Assembly: GCA_963920765.1 (NCBI GenBank)
Contig: OY987251.1
Location: 7,560,219-7,624,218 of the forward strand
Source of the DNA: Ulota crispa
Lineage: Eukaryota > Streptophyta > Bryopsida > Orthotrichales > Orthotrichaceae
Length of the DNA: 64,000 bases
Direction of reading: 5' to 3'
Of the stretch, positions 10,427 to 20,683 are shown in pieces. The notes below the pieces were generated by a model. The model searched no databases, was not told where the DNA came from, and saw only the letters and a list, made by a program, of their open reading frames with translations. Position numbers and translations under genes: made by a program. Position 1 is the first letter of the stretch; each line of letters opens with the position of its first letter.

Positions 10427-12227
10427 ATGGTGTCCGAGAACGGGAACGATGGCGGCAGGACGTTACACGCAGTGATCATCCCGTGTCCTGCACAAGGTCA
10501 CATCACGCCGTGCTTGCAGCTGGCGAAGAAGCTGGTGGCACTGCATGGCTTCCGCATTACTTTCGTCATTACGACCCACATCCACGAGCGCTTCCTGAAG
10601 TCCCGTTCTACAGCTGCTTCTGAGCCTGATCTGTAAGCACGCCCTCTGCTTTGATCGATCCAGAGCTTCATCACATTGGTAGTCACTTACTAGTAACTAT
10701 AACCAGAAATACAAAAGCTTGGTGCGTTACTGAGCTGCTGTTATTGGTAAACCTGTCATTGAAAGTTTCGATCTTGGGTGATGAGATAGTATACAATTGA
10801 TGTGCAGCGACGGAATTGAGTTCGTGACGGTGTCAGATGGGCTTCCGGAAGATCACCCTCGCCTCCGCGACTTTACGGCCTTATTCGACGCCTTGTTAGC
10901 AATGGGCCCGGCTATTGAAGAGATCGTCGTCAAAATCCTCTCAAAATCGCCAATCACATGCATCGTACGCGACTCGATGTTTCCATCCGTGCATCACGTT
11001 GCCAAACGCCACGATATCCCCGTGGTGGTGCTCAGGGTCGCCTCCGCCATTTCACTACAATGCTGCTACAACCTGCAGACCTTCATTGACACGGGGATCC
11101 TCCCCATCCCGCCCCCTCCAGATGCATCCACTCCATCTCTAGATGCAGTGACGCTGACGCTAAGGCCACCGCAGAGCGACGCTGAAGCGGCCGCTCTCGC
11201 CGCACCGCTCACGTGCATTCCCGGTGGCTCTCCGACCATGCGACTGTGCGATGTTCAAACCTACTTTCTCACCCACGACCTGAATAATTACTACATGAGA
11301 TTCTATCTAGAACATCTAAATCCTCTTCTTCCCGAGAGCGAGTGCGTTCTCTTCAACACCTTCTCCGACTTGGAGGCCGACATCCTGAATGCCATGAAGG
11401 GGCCCTTGAACGAGAATGTGTTTGCTATTGGGCCTCTCGTGTTGGACGCCACGTCGACTGTCGATGGGGTCGTGGAAGAGGTGTCGCTGGCCGGAGTTGG
11501 AAGCGGGCTATGGCAAGAGGATCCCGTGACGCTCTCCTGGCTCGATGGCCACAAACCTAACTCCGTGCTCTTCGTGTCCTTCGGGAGTATCACCACGGTG
11601 TCGTCGGAGCAGATGCGAGAGTTCGCCAACGGGCTCAAGAGCAGTGACGTGGCGTTTCTGTGGGTGGTTCGGCCGGATCTCATGGTGGACGCGTCCGAGA
11701 ACGAGGAACACCGACTGTTCGTCTCCGAGTTCGTGAAACGGACGCGGAATCGAGCGCTTCTGGTGCCGTGGGCACCGCAGGCTGCAGTGCTGTCGCATCC
11801 CGCCGTGGGAGCTTTTCTGACGCACTGCGGGTGGAACTCCACCATCGAGAGCATCGCCAGTGGAGTGCCCATGCTGGGGTGGCCGCGATTGGTCGACCAG
11901 CCCACGAACTGCCGCTACGTGACGACTGTGTGGAAAATCGGGCTAGAGCTCGAGGTGAGCCGTGCCGGCGACGGAACGTCCATTGTGCGGAAGGAGGAAA
12001 TCGCTCTGAAGGTGAAGAAGATCATGAGCGACGATGAGAGCGATCTAGAGGTGGTAGAGATTCGCAGGAACTGCAAGAGCTTGCAGGTGGCCGCAAGGAA
12101 AGCCGTTTCGAAAGGGGGATCGTCGCAAGTAGCGTTAGCGCAATTCGTGGAACTGATCACCACGAGGAAAACCAAGGTTTCACCTTCACCCAGACTCACA
12201 GATTTCCCAAACGAATCACCAATGTAG
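10427..12227 (+). CDS. UDP-glycosyltransferase (plant family 1 GT), two exons
   Basis: It is predicted to transfer a sugar, most likely glucose from UDP-glucose, to a small acceptor in the cytosol; the acceptor cannot be told from sequence. Exons are 10427-10632 and 10808-12227. The 175-bp intron starts GTAAGC, ends GTGCAG and splits a Leu codon. The joined protein is 541 residues, slightly long for the family (about 450-500). His25 in PCPAQGH is the expected catalytic base and Asp124 in IVRDSMF its likely partner. The 44-residue PSPG box spans about 390-433, starts WAPQ and holds HCGWNS. Trp at box position 22 and a final Gln favour UDP-glucose. The start at 10427 gives the usual short lead before the HAVIIPCPAQGH strand; 10364 is an in-frame alternative. 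There is no signal peptide or membrane segment. Coding DNA is far more GC-rich than its flanks. The 3' ends of this gene and the PPR gene face each other. Confidence 0.92.
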
Positions 12228-13324
12228 CCAATTTCGTTACCATGGGTGTATGCGATTAAGAAAAATAGACATCAATCACTGATCAAAGGATACCGCATAG
12301 GATGGCTAATGACTTCACGCCTTTGGAAACAATGATTTCATGGTTTCAATGTGAATATGCCAGATTGATCGTCAAACAGACCTTTTATGCATGGCCAAGT
12401 TTCACGCTTGTGGACCGCGTTGGTCAAACCGTAAACACCACCGAACAGCTGCAAGTTCTCCGTCGACCCGCTCACAATCTGCTAAACAACTCACCAGGCT
12501 GTCTCCACACATCTGTCATGGAACAACCAACTCAGCTAAACAACAAAGCAAGTCACATAATATAACCTTTAGACATCTTTGTCGTTGGCATTCGAATCAT
12601 GCGTCGTGAGTACAACAACTCCAAAGAATGTGGCTTTTCCTGCTGGTAGGAGAGGGCTCCGCCTTCATCACAGCGCTACCTTGCAACGTTCAGGTTTATA
12701 ACCTTGCATCTGTAGACACAGGGGTCGGACTTCCGTCGCAACGCCCCGCGAGCCTCACGTCCAGCAAACTTCCATCCTATTTGACCAGCTTCCTCTTCTC
12801 TGAGGCCTTCCAGTGACATGCAAGAACACGCCCGGTGATTCACTACACGGCACACGGCACTGACACTCAAACCTCGACCTATCCATTTTGGTCTCTGAGG
12901 GTGGAAGGGACTAGGACATAATCACCGTGGAAATCTTTTGTCCAAACGACTGGTGCTCCATGGGATGGAGGCCGCTTCACGTCGGGCTGGCCATCGCATA
13001 CGCTTCACTTCTGGCACCCACACGTTGTCACTTCCCACAGCTTTGCGAACCAGCGACCATGCAGCGCAGCACACAGACTTGGCCTGGCGGTCATCTCCTT
13101 CACCGATCTTCACGGCCGTCCGCACCTGCCCGATCCACTGACCCGTCCGATCCCCCCTGCTGCTACAATGCGGACGCTCAGTCGTGCAGAAAACACCGCC
13201 TCCGAACCACCAATGGCTCGCCCCGCACGCACCACCGACACGCTTCCGCGACCCAACGCGCTCCTCGTCCGACACGTCGCTCCTGCCGTCTGATCTCGAC
13301 CGCCGCTCCCGACCTGCCCACCGC
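12228..13324. other. Convergent intergenic region between UGT and PPR genes
   Basis: It should contain the 3' UTRs and polyadenylation signals of both genes, which are transcribed toward each other. Short ORFs on both strands (12302-12565, 12628-12816, 12922-13275) overlap in several frames and show no family motifs. Base composition rises toward the PPR gene. No transposon signature is seen. Confidence 0.4.
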
Positions 13325-15514
13325 TCACACCATTACGCCGGGACTCGTTTCCGCGGGCCTCCACCCGGATCCCGTCGCCGCCGCCCGCCCACATCGCTTC
13401 CCCGCCGTCCCGCTCTCCGACGGCCCCAGCTCCTCTACCTTCCGTACCAGCTCCGCCGCCCGCTCGCACAGCCCCCCGTCCTCATAGATCTCCGCCACCG
13501 ACCTCAGGATCCGCGCGTCCGCCCGAATCCCCGACCGAGGCATCTCCTCCACCAGCTCCGCCAGCTTCGAGTACTGCCGCGCCTTTCCGTACACGTTGAT
13601 CATCACCGCCACCACAACCCTGTCCAGCTTCAGCCCCTCCGCCCTGTGCCGCTCGAACACCCGCACACATTCCTCCAGCTGCCCCAGCCGGTTGTACGCG
13701 TTTATCAGCGTCGTGTACGTCACCGTGTCCGGCGCCAGCTTCGCCTCTCTCAACTCCGCCATCACCCGCTCCGCGTCGTTGATCCGCCCCGCCTTCCCAT
13801 ACATGTCCAGCATCGTGTTGTACACCACCAGGTTCCCCTTGCACCCGCTCTGAGTCATCGCCCCGAACAGCCGCGTCGCGTCCTGGATCTTCCCCACCTT
13901 CCCGTACATGTCGATCAGCGTGCTGTACGCCACCAAGCTCCCCCGGAACCCCAGCCGCCCCATCTCCGCCAGCAGCTCCTCCGCCGCGCCCTGCTGCCCC
14001 GCCTTCGAGTACACGTTCAGCATCGTGATGTACGTGCTCTCGCCGATCCGCGACCCCGACTCCTGCATCTCCTCGAACAGCCTGATCGCCCCCGCCGGCG
14101 ACCCCGCCCGCATGAACGCGTTCAGCACGCTCCCGTACCCCAGCTCGTTCGGCTGCATCCCCAGCTCCTTCATCACCCGCAGCACGTGCAACGCCTGCTC
14201 TGACATCCCCGCCTTCGCGTACACCTGGATCATCGTGTAGAACACCACCGGGTCTCGCAGGCACCCCGCCCGCTGCGCCTCCTCGAACGCCAGCGTCGCC
14301 TGGTCCACCATGCCCGCCTTGCCGAAAGCGTGGATCAGCGTATTGTACGCCACCGCGTCTGGCACATACCCCGACGTCTGCACACCACCCCACGTCCCGT
14401 CTCAGATCCACACACTCACCCTCGCCCCCGACGGACTGTCCCGCCGTCCACCACCCCACACCACCCATATCCCACCTCTCCATACTGACGCTCCTCGCTG
14501 CCGCGCTCACAATGCTGCCAGCCGCCCGAGTGCGCCCCCGGGCTCCTCACACCTCCACTCTCACCATTCGACCCCCAAAACTCGCCCACGTGCACATTTC
14601 ACCCGCTCCTCCCCAGCAGCGTCCACGCCACCCACACCCTCTCGCCAACGCTCACCACGCCCATTCCCATCGTACCTGCAGTTCCCGAAACGTCGCTGCC
14701 GCCTCCTCGAACCGCCCCGCCTTCCCGAACATGTCGATCACTATGCTGTACGCCACCTGGTCCACCTTCACCCCCGCCTCCTTCATCTCCCTCACCATCG
14801 CCGCGCCCTCCTCCACCTTCCCCGCCTTCCGACACGCGCTCAGAGCCGCGCAGTACGTCCCACCGTCCGCCGCCACGCCCTCGCTCTTCAGCTGCCCCAG
14901 GTGCTTCATCGCCTGGCTGAAGTGCCCCCTCTTCCCGTACTCCAGGATCAGAATGTTGTATATCACCGCGTCCGGCCCAAGCCCCTGCACCCGCATCCGC
15001 GACACCCACTTCTCCGCCGTCTGGAACCGCCCCGCGCTGATCGCCTCCCGGATCACCTGCGCGTAGAACTTCACGTCCGGCGCCAGCTTCGTCGCGATCA
15101 TCTCGTCCACCAGGATCTCCAGAGCCACCCACTTCTGCACCCGCATCAGGCAGTGCGCGAACGCCACGTACAGGTGGAAGTGCGGCTCGAACCCCGCCTG
15201 CGCCTTCACCCACTTGTAGAACTCCACCGCCACCTGCCTGTTGTGCATCATCTTGAAGATCACCGTCGCGTCCCGCGCCGACACCTTTCCCTCGAACGCC
15301 CCCAGCTTCTCCGTCATCTCCCCCTTCGTCTTCGCCGCTCGCAGAACCGCCACCACGTCCTTCACCTGCTGCCGACCCGTGCCACTCGCCTCACCACCAC
15401 CCACCCCCTCGCTCGCTCCCTCCCCGCCCCTGCGCTCGCCCTCCTCTGCAAAACCACCGCCCCTTCCCGTCAGACACTCTCCCAACCATCTCGCACCCCA
15501 AGTCCTCCACTCCT
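13325..15514 (-). CDS. P-class pentatricopeptide repeat protein, main two exons
   Basis: Organelle RNA-binding proteins of this type act in plastid or mitochondrial RNA processing, stability or translation. Exon A is 15514-14676 and exon B 14377-13325 on the minus strand. The 298-bp intron starts GTACGA, ends GTGCAG and lies between codons, joining FRELQ to TSGYVPDAVAYNTLI inside one repeat. The product shows about 13-14 contiguous 35-residue repeats with typical VAYNTLIDMYGKAG cores, and no E, DYW or SMR domain. No ATG opens this frame: the in-frame codon at 15533 is TTG, with a stop 30 bases further up. The true start must therefore lie in an upstream exon, or at an internal Met after much of the N-terminal region. 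An acceptor ending GCGCAG at 15515 would fit the candidate upstream exon at 15927-16097. Codons are strongly G/C-ending, which produces long spurious ORFs on the other strand. The RNA target cannot be inferred here. Confidence 0.88.
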
Positions 15515-15926
15515 CTGCGCACACAAAGTCCAACGTTTCCTCCGAGCTGCACCTGGCCGATCACAAACCCTAACCTGCGTCGTGGATCGCCAGCACACAA
15601 CCATCTCCACATGCCGCGTCCACCACAACGTGAACTCTACCATGCACCAAACCCAGGAACCGCAGTTCCACGCCGTCCACTCAATCCCTCCCGCCCTCGC
15701 TTCGTGACCCGCCCGTGGGTCTCTGACCCAACGAACCCACAAATCTCGATTCAAAGAGGCGATTGGGAAGCATGTTAGATTCCCCGATTTCAAACGCAGC
15801 CTAACGTTCTCCTGCACTGGCACTCGTTCCAACGACAAGCATTCCATGCATATCAGCGCATGCAGACCCGCAGGGCGGGATCATTCTGGTGGACAGTGCC
15901 AATTCAAGGGCAGTAGAGCAACTTAC
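15515..15926 (-). other. Likely PPR intron with telo-box-like motif
   Basis: If the upstream exon is real, this is a 412-bp intron starting GTAAGT (15926-15921) and ending GCGCAG. It contains AAACCCTAA at 15565-15573, a telo-box-like motif common in 5' regions of plant translation and organelle genes. The alternative reading is that the transcript starts here and the motif is part of the promoter or 5' UTR. Confidence 0.45.
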
Positions 15927-16097
15927 GCGACACGGCGGCCACATCCTCGTCGTTGGGCTTGATGTGAAGCGCCTCCCTCTCCTCCAGAGCGGCGGATCCC
16001 CCAAAAAGCCGCCTGGGGTCTGCCAGGATCTCGCCGGCGACCGCTGGTCCCGAATACGCCACCCACAACGGCGACGCCTTTGCTACTCCTGTCCAGC
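15927..16097 (-). CDS. Candidate upstream coding exon of the PPR gene
   Basis: The open segment is 171 nt, with an acceptor ending CCTTCAG before 16097 and a strong donor GTAAGT at 15926. It encodes a continuous, well-composed peptide beginning WTGVAKASPLWVAY and ending NDEDVAAVS. It leaves one base of a codon. The proposed next exon (from 15514) supplies two bases, giving Gln, so the frame runs into EWRTWGARW of the PPR protein. The phase agreement and splice signals support it; family homology does not, because I recognise no domain. It could instead belong to another minus-strand gene. Confidence 0.5.
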
Positions 16098-16737
16098 CTG
16101 AAGGCCTACATGACCCATCCCTCGCACGTCAGTTCTAATTTCAAAATTGCAAGCGCATACCACCTGAGCTCAGGCAAGACTGATCGGCATACCATCGTCT
16201 GCAACGCATGGTAATGATGGCACCTGGACAGTTGCGAGCAATTCGTATGCCGACTACCAAACCTGATCGGATAGAATTTGAGACGAAAACCGTTAAAAGC
16301 TTCGAGAAATGCACCTCATATGAGGACGCATCTGAAATTAGGGATTCGTGAAAAGTACTAAAATCGAAATAGCTAGATTCTTCTGAGCCTGTAATGTGTG
16401 ACACCGGTGTTCCGTGAGAGTTTAACTGACCTCGAAGAACATCTCGTGGGTGAACAGTCTGACCAACTCGCAAGCTGCTTCAGAGTGAAGCCGGGCAGCT
16501 GAACGCGCCAGCGTACCGTGTCTACGGCAATCACCGAGGTTCTCAAGTGACTCCAAACCTTAAGCCCATGCCACCGCTCCAGCGGAACTTGTTTGCAGAT
16601 CCACTGGTTAGACATCCAGAGCTTCACGAATGGAATGTAGGCAACGCGGCGGGCCATAGGCAGACCTCCTGCCCCTCTGCATCCACGGCCACCTTGCATT
16701 CACCAGCCCCCTCGCTCTCTCTCTCCTTCAACCTTAC
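16098..16737 (-). other. Possible first intron and 5' end of the PPR gene
   Basis: Minus-strand ORFs at 16141-16473 and 16373-16699 are open but have no recognised domain. The segment around 16699-16560 begins with Met codons and is rich in Arg, Trp and Ser with few acidic residues, so it could hold an organelle targeting leader. A GAGA-rich tract lies just upstream (about 16715-16730). No splice chain to 16097 can be fixed by eye. Confidence 0.25.
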
Positions 16738-16856
16738 ACGGACGACGCTATTTGGTGAGCATAAAATGGTGAGCCATGAGCGGGGATTCAAGATTCCACG
16801 GACGACGCTATTTGGTGAGCATAAAATGGTGAGCCATGAGCGGGGATTCAAGATTC
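16737..16856. repeat. Perfect 60-bp tandem duplication at a MITE end
   Basis: Positions 16737-16796 and 16797-16856 are identical. The unit is the terminal part of the MITE that follows (CACGGACGACGCTATTTGG and onward). Zero divergence in a decayed environment points to a recent duplication. Confidence 0.9.
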
Positions 16857-17048
16857 TGTGAGCAGGACCATATTCTCAACTCAAAATCAATGGAATAACT
16901 AAAAAAATAGCAAGTTTTTTCAAGAGATAATGGTTTAGATTGCACAATCATAGGGTCCCATGTGCACAATGATAGTTAGAACTTGTTATTAAAAATCCCG
17001 GCTCATGGCTCACGGCTCACAAATCCCCGCTCATGAAATAGCATTCCC
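16738..17048. mobile_element. MITE-2 copy a, Mutator-like
   Basis: It is about 311 bp with inverted ends. One end is CGGACGACGCTATTTGGTGA. The other, reversed, is GGGAATGCTATTTCATGAGC. Both have subterminal GTGAGC/ATGAGC and GGGGATT motifs. The flanks CAACCTTAC (16729-16737) and CAACCTTCC (17049-17057) look like a 9-bp target duplication with one change, which fits the Mutator superfamily. A second copy at 62041-63255 in the opposite orientation has a perfect 9-bp duplication. It is non-coding. Confidence 0.75.
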
Positions 17049-17057
17049 CAACCTTCC

Positions 17058-17728
17058 ACATTGAATTTCCTCATTGAACGCACCAGCTACCCGCTCTTGC
17101 AACACATCTAAGATCCTTTCTCTCCACGAGTTCCTCTTAAACCCTCGAAACCCTAAAACCCCCGCCCAAGGCGGTGAGTCTTCACATCGATCGCTCGGGC
17201 CACGATCGTCACTCGCTGCACACGACGCACTCCGGAAATGCCTGCTCCTGCACGCCTGCGCAACTCGATATCTCCAGCATCACAAACCTGGAGATCATTC
17301 TCATTGAGAAGAGCTTAAACCCTAGGGTTCACTCCCTCAATGACCATACAATCCAGACAAGTAAAGGTGATATCTAAGAGAAGCTCTGGGGTGAAATGCA
17401 ATGAAGAGCTATGGGGAGGCGAGATGCTTGCACACTGCAGAGCAAGGCAATGGTGAGAGCGGCAGTGCGAGAGAGATAGAGTGCTAGTGTTGAAGAATCA
17501 CGCCTATTGCGCAAGTGTAGCTGACGGAAGTATTGGGGTGACGGATGCCGTTGGTGGGAGGACACATGGCAGCATCACAGCGGTCCCTTGGAATACGTGG
17601 TCTTTTGTCCCAACCATATCCCCTGCCATGCTCTATCGGATCCCTTTTGCCCAATTGGAACCGGGATGCTGATTTGTGTGTTGAACCAAACACCGTGCTT
17701 TTTTGTATATCCAAACGCCCACTCATCA
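17058..17728 (+). other. Gene-like 5' leader remnant with telo-box motifs
   Basis: Around 17145-17175 the sequence reads like a plant 5' UTR: AAACCCTCG, AAACCCTAAAACC, then GCGGTGAGT, a good splice donor. Another AAACCCTAGGG lies near 17320. Downstream short ORFs (17074-17307, 17481-17672) have no recognisable domain. It may be the promoter and first exon of a degraded or relocated gene. Confidence 0.3.
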
Positions 17729-17964
17729 TTAACCCCGGAGCGCCCAAGGCATATTACCTAGTCACACGGAATCCAACTAATCTGTCATGACAAACGAGAT
17801 CCATAAAATCCAACCATATTGATTGATAGGAGACATAAGCTCAAAAGTACAGGAAAAAAGATACATGATTTATCTATATTGATGGAAAGATTATAACAGT
17901 CAAACATGGAACTTTTTCAAAAGTGAGAGGCGATATTTGGGGTTGTGGGGCGCTTAGGGGTTAA
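17729..17964. mobile_element. TTAA-flanked piggyBac-like MITE, family 2
   Basis: It starts TTAACCCCGGAGCGCCC and ends GGGGCGCTTAGGGGTTAA. The ends pair as inverted repeats of CCCC(N)(R)AGCGCCC next to TTAA. It is 236 bp including both TTAA sites. The interior differs from family 1, so this is a separate family with the same target rule. It is non-coding. Confidence 0.65.
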
Positions 17965-18007
17965 TTTTTCATATTGATCCAATAGTACACCAAAAAACAC
18001 CATCTAA

Positions 18008-18341
18008 GAGCATCTCCTGCAGCAGTGGAAACAAGCCTCGGAGCTCAAACCTGTAACGCCTGCTGCGGTGATATTCTCCAACGGCATTGCACTTGTCCCC
18101 GCAAAGGCGTTGGGCTTGCAGGCCAAGCCCAGATTCCCGTCAAATTTTAGCATTCTGCAGAGTTTCATTACGGCCCCGGCCTGTGACAAAACTCTAAGCC
18201 AATCAAATCCGCACAAGGTTGCAGGTCAAGCAAGGATGCAAGGCTGCAGGAGAATTTTCCTCTCTACTCTGCTACTTCCTAGAATAGCTCCTATAAACCT
18301 GATTTGCAAGTGCTTCCTTTCTAGTGCTACAAGAAATGCTC
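18008..18341. mobile_element. PIF/Harbinger-type MITE, first of a back-to-back pair
   Basis: The ends are GAGCATCTCCTGCAGCAG and, reversed, GAGCATTTCTTGTAGCAC, with similarity over about 29 bp. TAA flanks both sides (18005-18007 and 18342-18344), the 3-bp duplication typical of PIF/Harbinger. GAGCATCTCC-type ends are familiar in plant Harbinger MITEs. It is non-coding. Confidence 0.75.
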
Positions 18342-18344
18342 TAA

Positions 18345-18761
18345 GGGCATCCTCAATCTAGAGCCGGCATCAGGCTTGCTTAACGACAATTAGCGACCTT
18401 CATTGCATGGCCTTGTCCAAAGCAGGCGGCATACTGGCTCCTTCGATCCAACGCGCACACAAGTACCAAGACTCTAAACGTTGTTTCTATCAAACTTTTG
18501 TTAGGTATTTCTGACACAATCTCTATTTCCAACTTGCAAATCTATTTCTAGCTTGTAAAGTAATCATCATTGCTTTGATAGCACTATAAAGATGAGTTTG
18601 AAGGCCTCTTCAAGAGTGCTAAATGTAACAAGTGTGGACTAGGTTTTGATGTCCCCGCCAAAATTGCATGCCACTTGCCGGATGCATTGGAGCAAGTTTG
18701 CAGATCTTCACCATTACAATACCGATGGAGGAGTGTTAACCCAACCGGATTGAGGATGCCC
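18345..18761. mobile_element. PIF/Harbinger-type MITE, second of the pair
   Basis: The ends are GGGCATCCTCAATC on both strands (perfect 14-bp inverted repeat). TAA lies at 18342-18344 and 18762-18764. The first TAA is shared with the right side of the preceding element, so the two abut with only the target trinucleotide between them. It is non-coding, 417 bp. Confidence 0.8.
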
Positions 18762-18765
18762 TAAC

Positions 18766-18816
18766 TATACTACCCACCATCTATCTATACTACCCACCAT
18801 CTATATCTATACTACT
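18766..18816. repeat. Short tandem repeat CTATACTACCCACCAT
   Basis: Two full units and a partial unit separated by TCTA steps lie directly right of the Harbinger-type MITE pair. Confidence 0.6.
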
Positions 18817-19653
18817 GAGTAGGAGGATTTCCCTCAATGTGCCTTTTTCCAAAACCTTTTATAAATTTTTGTTTTAAGTTTGAAGCAACAAAGGACGTCC
18901 AAGATATAGAACATCAAACACCCTCCAGTCGTGTCTTTTTTCAAAAAAAATTAGAATTTTATGGTGGAAATTAAAACCATAAAGAATGCTCCAAACATAA
19001 AACACCAAACATCCTCCATCTATGTGCTAAAAAATCAATTAAATGCCAAGCGTCCCCTAACAAAGTATTAAAAGTAACACTACGATGTGTGACACTTATA
19101 ACCAACACCTTTGCAATTTGAGTGGCCAAATCTTCCTAGCAAAAATAATCAAATATACTCATGATTAGTCAAAAACACATCTGTATCTTATGCGTCTATA
19201 TGTATTGCCCACATGTATCCATTTATAAAATACGTAACGTATCATGTGTGTTTCCTACCATTGTCATTCCACCATTGCCATTCCACCATTGCCATTCCAC
19301 CATTGCCATTCCACCATTATGATGTTTTTGTTTTCAATATGCCACAACCAACCAAACATTAGAAGAGGATGCAGAAGGTGACAGCTTGTGCTTTAGTTGC
19401 GTTGCAACAAAGAAGAGTCAGGAATGAAGATCCTTAGTACAAAAGTGACAAAGAGGTGGAGACCAGCAATGGCGTTGAACATTGAAAGTATTTTTTACAC
19501 ATCTTCTGTAAGTGCACCATATAAGAGACCTACTCAATACCTAGACACCTCAGAGTGCATGCAAAGACAAAAAAGAGCATCACTTTGAATAGCTGTTGGA
19601 TTAGAAGTCTTTATTGAACATTTTGGATCAAGAGTCTTTGCTAAACATTTTCA
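18817..19653. other. AT-rich spacer with a 14-bp tandem repeat
   Basis: It contains four head-to-tail copies of CATTGCCATTCCAC at 19259-19314, the first with one change. An ORF at 19397-19588 has no recognisable domain. Degenerate coding sequence of the next pseudogene begins close to its right edge. Confidence 0.4.
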
Positions 19654-20170
19654 ATGCTAAAAGTGACCATTGTGTTGATAGAGCTTATCGTTGAAGAAAA
19701 GATGGAAATAGATGTGGAGGTCAAGGCAAATATCAACAATGTCAATGTTGATGATGAACACTGGACAAAAGCAAAATTACCGCTTGCAATAGAGAAGCTT
19801 GTGTCCATGAGATCAAAGAGAAAGGTTGTTGATTAAGCCACGCAAGAGCAGCTAGATGCCATAGCATTCTTTCTTTGTCTTGTACAAGCTAGTTATCAAC
19901 AAAAGGCAGCTAGTAATCTTATGGTTGAAGGAGTTGGTTGTGGTATTTATTTTGCACGCTCTATACGTTCAAGGATAGACTTGTTTTTGAGAGGTAGCAC
20001 AATTTCAATCTCACTGCATGGAAAGCATGCAATGCGTTTGAGCCATCTTCAAGATGAGAAGTGTGTGTTGCTCTTGCAGCAATATCTATATGCCAACAAG
20101 TTCAAAAGTCAAGATTTTGGCACTTACTATGCACATAAATGAGAACATCCTTTTGCAACTTGGCTATAAA
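19654..20170 (+). pseudogene. DDE (Tc1/mariner-like) transposase, N-terminal half, broken
   Basis: A frame-1 translation runs KLPLAIEKLVSMRSKRKVVD, stop at 19834, then EQLDAIAFFLCLVQASYQQK, YFARSIRSRIDLFLRG, HLQDEKCVLLLQQYL and ANKFKSQDF. A frameshift near 20140 then leads into NENILLQLGYK. This helix-turn-helix-rich block is what I know from the N-terminal part of DDE-superfamily elements seen in fungi and some early-diverging plants. The homology stops abruptly at LGYK (about 20170). The matching C-terminal half of the same family lies at 48240-49695. No catalytic part is present here. Confidence 0.55.
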
Positions 20171-20531
20171 TTAGGCCTCTTTAATTTACATTTTCTAAAA
20201 ACAAATGCACAAATTAACAAACTAACCCTTGACGATGTGCACGAATTAAGCCCATTGGTTCCTTATAAAAAAAGTTTGCACTTGGCGTATGCCACATGGA
20301 AATCATTGTGTAACTTTTGTGCCGGCAAGGCCACCATGTTCTTTAGATTGGCTAGAGTTGAATCCAACTTCTCTATTCTTAAACTCTCAAAAGACAAGCA
20401 TTATAAATTGTTGACTAATCTCTCACTTGAGAGGGTGTTGAAGTGCAAGCAATTTTGTGCTTTGGCACATTTAATAAGATATCCAATATGCAAATATCAA
20501 AAATAAGTTTGTTAATTTATGACGATACACA
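20171..20531. mobile_element. Insert-like block replacing the transposase C-terminal half
   Basis: It starts AGGCCTCTTTAATTTACATTTT. It shares about 80 bp, in inverted orientation, with 48145-48225, which sits at the equivalent break of the other transposase half. Its right side ends GTTTGTTAATTTATGA, a partial inverted match to its left side. A plus-strand ORF (to 20506) reads through it and has no recognisable domain. Probably a small transposable element; the boundaries are inferred. Confidence 0.4.
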
Positions 20532-20683
20532 TTACAAGAAGAATGACGTCCAAAAAGACACAAAATTGACACAATTGTGTCAATTGTTGTGTTAATTAGG
20601 ATGTGGTAATTAGGACGTTTTTTTGACACAATTATGTCAATTTCATGTCAATTATTTGTCACTTTTGGACACACTTACACATG
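20532..20683. mobile_element. CACTA-like MITE with TTGACACAA motifs, about 150 bp
   Basis: The left end is CATTACAAGAAGAA (a CACTA terminus with one C to T change), followed by GACACAAAATTGACACAA. The right side is its approximate inverted repeat. The interior repeats TTGACACAA and TTGTGTCAA. A relative with end CACTGCAAGGAGAA lies at about 47993-48141. It is non-coding. Confidence 0.5.

Noticed and set aside
11303..11905. 200-codon minus-strand ORF inside the UGT gene
   Set aside because: Antisense shadow of the UGT coding sequence; no motif of its own.
12580..12610. Possible tRNA B-box-like ATTCGAATC
   Set aside because: No A-box at the right distance and no cloverleaf can be drawn; no tRNA gene found anywhere in the window.
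13482..15213. Long minus-strand ORFs in other frames of the PPR gene (13482-14510, 14599-15213)
   Set aside because: Gly/Asp/Arg-rich out-of-frame translations of the same GC-rich coding DNA; the true frame shows clear 35-residue repeats.
13184..15707. Two very long plus-strand ORFs (13184-14203 and 14310-15707) opposite the PPR gene
   Set aside because: They are His/Arg/Pro-rich shadows produced by G/C-ending codons of the PPR gene; no domain, and they run through its intron and splice sites.
16547..16861. ORF with a 20-residue perfect duplication (RTTLFGEHKMVSHERGFKI)
   Set aside because: The duplication is the 60-bp repeat at a MITE terminus; non-coding element.
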